NCBI GenBank assembly: GCA_018065375.1 | Contig: JAGHTJ010000189.1 | Location: 1 to 14,774, forward strand | Direction of reading: 5' to 3' | Source: Candidatus Equinaster intestinalis | GTDB taxonomy: Bacteria > Bacillota_A > Clostridia > Oscillospirales > Acutalibacteraceae | Length of the DNA: 14,774 nucleotides | Part shown: positions 13,970 through 14,774 of the stretch, piece by piece | Layout: each line of letters starts with the position of its first letter | Position numbering within the stretch: the stretch's first letter is position 1 | Made by a program: the position numbers and the translations under genes | Notes under the pieces: model-generated | What the model was told of the DNA's origin: nothing | Seen by the model: only the letters and a program-made list of their open reading frames with translations | The model's database searches: none

Positions 13970-14761
13970 ATGCTTAAAAGAATAATATCGGGAGTGGTTT
14001 TGGCTCTCATTTCCGCGGCGGTTGTTTTTGCACATTCCTATACAAAAATCCCCACAATTATTTATTTTGTTTTGTGCGCCGGAATAGGAACCTTTGAAAT
14101 ACTTCATAACACCGGAGTAATTAAGAAAAAATATCTGGCGGTAGGCTGTGCGCTTTTTTCGGCGGCGGAGTTAACCCTCCTTATTTTAAGACCTGCCTTT
14201 GCATATTATCTTGCATTTGTATATGCCTTTGCGGTTGCGGTGGCAAGCCTTGTATTCTATAAGGATTTCAGTTTTTCGGCGGTTGCGGCGGCGCTTGCAT
14301 TTCCGCTTGCCATTGCCATCGGATTTACAAGCACCTATACGGTGTTTGACCGCTACGGACTTGCCTTCCTTCTTATGCTCCTTAATTTTTCATCTGTTTG
14401 CGATATGTTTGCTTACTTTGTGGGTGTCAGCCTCGGAAAGCATAAGCTTTGCGAAAAAATCAGCCCTAAAAAAACAGTTGAGGGAGCCGTAGGCGGAATA
14501 CTCGGCAGTATTGCGGTTACCCTGATAATATCGTTGGTTGCCGATATTTCCGGTCTTAATCTCGTAATGCTTCTTATAATTACCCCCTTTATGTGTGCAG
14601 TGGGTATGATAGGAGACCTTTTTGCATCAATTATCAAAAGGTCGGTTTCCATTAAAGATTACGGCAATTTAATACCGGGTCACGGTGGTATATTGGACAG
14701 ATTTGACAGCATACTTTTAATATCACCGGTATTCCTTATGCTTTTGGAGGTTTTACCGTGA
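13970..14761 (+). CDS. cdsA: Phosphatidate cytidylyltransferase (CDP-diacylglycerol synthase)
   Basis: CdsA turns phosphatidate and CTP into CDP-diacylglycerol, the precursor of acidic phospholipids and phosphatidylethanolamine. The 263-residue protein is mostly hydrophobic with about seven to eight membrane segments. It carries G-K-H-K-L-C-E-K-I-S-P-K-K-T-V-E-G and the family signature near the C-terminus, K-R-S-V-S-I-K-D-Y-G-N-L-I-P-G-H-G-G-I-L-D-R-F-D-S. It starts with zero spacing from uppS, with GGAGGTG at 13959-13965 as ribosome binding site, and its stop overlaps the next gene start, so translational coupling is likely. Confidence 0.95.
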   Translation: MLKRIISGVVLALISAAVVFAHSYTKIPTIIYFVLCAGIGTFEILHNTGVIKKKYLAVGCALFSAAELTLLILRPAFAYYLAFVYAFAVAVASLVFYKDFSFSAVAAALAFPLAIAIGFTSTYTVFDRYGLAFLLMLLNFSSVCDMFAYFVGVSLGKHKLCEKISPKKTVEGAVGGILGSIAVTLIISLVADISGLNLVMLLIITPFMCAVGMIGDLFASIIKRSVSIKDYGNLIPGHGGILDRFDSILLISPVFLMLLEVLP

Positions 14762-14774
14762 AAAAACTGACGAT
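14758..14774 (+). CDS. dxr: Start of the next gene, probably dxr (truncated by the window)
   Basis: GTG at 14758 overlaps the cdsA TGA (GTGA) and follows GGAGG (14746-14750) at seven-base spacing. The visible codons read (M)-K-K-L-T before the window ends. Dxr (1-deoxy-D-xylulose 5-phosphate reductoisomerase, MEP pathway) commonly starts this way and commonly follows cdsA in Bacillota. Five codons cannot prove identity; the call rests mainly on gene order. Confidence 0.55.

Overview
The window reads as chromosomal DNA of a moderate-GC Bacillota bacterium, most likely a Clostridia/Oscillospirales-type gut organism. I infer this from the pyrH-frr-uppS-cdsA-dxr order, the argC-argJ-argB-argD-argF order with ArgR/AhrC-like operators, strong purine-rich Shine-Dalgarno sites, perfect sigma-A promoters (TTGACA-N17-TATAAT) and the style of the structured intergenic repeats. 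No phage, insertion sequence or CRISPR array is visible.

Layout. 1-360: a tRNA-Lys(UUU) gene with promoter and terminator, then a compact DNA element rich in tiny hairpins that carries an inverted copy of part of the tRNA T-arm. 362-1330: a minus-strand gene for a small SHOCT-domain membrane protein. It is preceded by a minus-strand region (722-940) that looks like a roughly 220-nt highly structured non-coding RNA with its own promoter, a pseudoknot and an intrinsic terminator. Facing away from it is a gene for a TIGR04076-family small protein. 1335-6706: an arginine operon argC-argJ-argBD-argF under a consensus promoter flanked and overlapped by ARG-box-like operators. It encodes the route from glutamate through the acetyl cycle to citrulline, and ArgB and ArgD are fused in one reading frame. 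6748-8507: a membrane-anchored G5/M23 peptidoglycan hydrolase converging on a small lipoprotein gene; the two stop codons overlap. 8563-11796: uvrC interrupted by one in-frame TAA, followed by a MATE-family transporter. 11821-14774: pyrH, frr, a hairpin/terminator in front of uppS, then uppS, cdsA and the first codons of what is probably dxr.

How the genes work together. ArgC, ArgJ and the ArgB-ArgD fusion make ornithine by the cyclic acetyl pathway and ArgF converts it to citrulline; argG and argH are not here. PyrH and Frr serve UMP phosphorylation and ribosome recycling. UppS, CdsA and the putative Dxr serve undecaprenyl carrier, CDP-diacylglycerol and isoprenoid supply. The M23 protein acts on the finished wall.

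Most worth a second look: the candidate structured RNA at 722-940, the ArgB-ArgD fusion, the uvrC in-frame stop that sits in a hairpin loop between two halves with intact active-site motifs, and the hairpin-terminator whose U-tract abuts the uppS ribosome binding site. All calls come from reading the sequence; no database search or folding program was run.
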